Shown piece after piece: positions 5,330-5,789 of a stretch of 5,789 bases of DNA. The stretch is from assembly GCA_023428515.1 (NCBI GenBank), contig JAEYXI010000206.1, forward strand, positions 1-5,789, in the 5' to 3' direction. The stretch is from Pseudomonadota bacterium. Its GTDB lineage: Bacteria > Pseudomonadota > Alphaproteobacteria > Rhizobiales > Rhizobiaceae. The position numbers were made by a program, and so were the translations under genes. The notes under the pieces are model-generated. The model saw only the letters and a list, made by a program, of their open reading frames with translations, searched no databases and was not told the origin of the DNA. How positions within the stretch are numbered: the stretch's first letter is position 1; each line of letters starts with the position of its first letter.

Positions 5330-5789
5330 TCAGGCGGCTTCGACTGACCGTTCGACGAGCCGTGCGTCGATCGCCACCGGCACCAGCCTGTCCGGCGCCA
5401 GCGCCGGCGTGGCCTGTATGAACGGCCAGTGGATGATCTCCATGCGGCCGTCGAAATGCTCGACCACCGCCGTGCAGCTTTCCACCCAGTCGCCGGTGTT
5501 GATGTATCGCACGTCGCCGAACGTCTCCATCGCCGCATGGTGGATGTGGCCGCAGATGACGCCGTCCACTTCGGTGCGCCTCGCTTCCTCGGTCAGCACT
5601 TCCTGGAACGAGCCGATGAAGTTCACCGCCTGCTTCACCTTCACCTTGGCCCACGAGGAGAACGACCAGTAAGGCAGGCCCATCGCGCGGCGCACCCGCG
5701 TCACCGCCCGGTTTGCGAACATGGCGAGTTCGTAGGCGCGGTCGCCGAGATAGGCGAGCCAGCGCACGTTCATCACCACCGTGTCGAAC
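5330..5789 (-). CDS. LpxH-like metallophosphoesterase, UDP-2,3-diacylglucosamine diphosphatase family (partial, N-terminus off the right edge)
   Basis: The C-terminal 152 residues of a calcineurin-type phosphoesterase; the frame continues past the right edge, so the N-terminal metal motifs (DxH, GDxxD, GNHD) are not in view. Visible signatures: FDTVVMNVRWLA at the edge, a helical middle with YWSFSSWAKVKVKQAVNFIG, the metal-binding motif GHIHH (5537-5551), then YINTGDWVESCTAVVEH. These match the COG2908 proteins annotated as UDP-2,3-diacylglucosamine diphosphatase, which would cleave UDP-diacylglucosamine to lipid X in lipid A synthesis. Many alphaproteobacteria also use LpxI for this step, so the alphaproteobacterial LpxH-like paralogue may have a different phosphoester substrate; for that reason I give no symbol. 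The tail after about the HWPF motif is proline- and valine-rich and ends at TGA 5330-5332. Family confidence is high, substrate confidence moderate. Confidence 0.88.
   Translation of the reverse strand, partial: FDTVVMNVRWLAYLGDRAYELAMFANRAVTRVRRAMGLPYWSFSSWAKVKVKQAVNFIGSFQEVLTEEARRTEVDGVICGHIHHAAMETFGDVRYINTGDWVESCTAVVEHFDGRMEIIHWPFIQATPALAPDRLVPVAIDARLVERSVEAA

Noticed and set aside
5055..5654. A 199-codon minus-strand frame spanning the gap and the LpxH-like gene
   Set aside because: It lies out of frame with the phosphoesterase and has no recognisable domain; the part crossing the gap has no supported start.

Overview
The window is GC-rich and densely coding, with strong third-position GC bias. 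The protein families and their styles point to an alphaproteobacterium, most likely a Hyphomicrobiales (Rhizobiales) member of the Mesorhizobium/Phyllobacteriaceae type. That placement is an inference from protein likeness; no taxonomic marker gene is present.

Layout from left to right. (1) Positions 1-2834, minus strand: a compact three-gene operon for an MCE/Mla-type lipid ABC transporter. It is transcribed right to left as STAS-permease (mlaE-like), ATPase (mlaF-like) and membrane-anchored MCE/MlaD protein, the last running off the left edge. (2) Positions 2835-2913: a 79-bp divergent intergenic region with a possible UUCG-capped hairpin in the leader of the next gene. (3) Positions 2914-3897, plus strand: an enolase-superfamily dipeptide epimerase / N-acetyl-D-glutamate racemase (DgcA-like) with all expected active-site residues. 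(4) Positions 3845-5080, minus strand: a 12-TM MFS transporter of the HcaT/LacY-like branch, whose 3' end overlaps the epimerase gene by 53 bp tail to tail. (5) Positions 5081-5329: a gap with no gene I can support. (6) Positions 5330-5789, minus strand: the C-terminal part of an LpxH-like metallophosphoesterase (UDP-2,3-diacylglucosamine diphosphatase family), running off the right edge.

How the genes fit together. The permease, ATPase and MCE protein should form one inner-membrane machine moving phospholipid between the inner and outer membranes. The STAS domain, a separate protein (MlaB) in E. coli, is fused here to the permease. The epimerase and the LpxH-like enzyme are also linked to envelope chemistry (cell-wall-derived amino acids and lipid A precursors). 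The neighbourhood therefore leans towards envelope metabolism, but strands and spacing show at least four transcription units, not one pathway. I see no mobile element, CRISPR, RNA gene or clearly new system. The points worth a second look are the fusion, the convergent overlap, start-site questions and small structures in the gaps.
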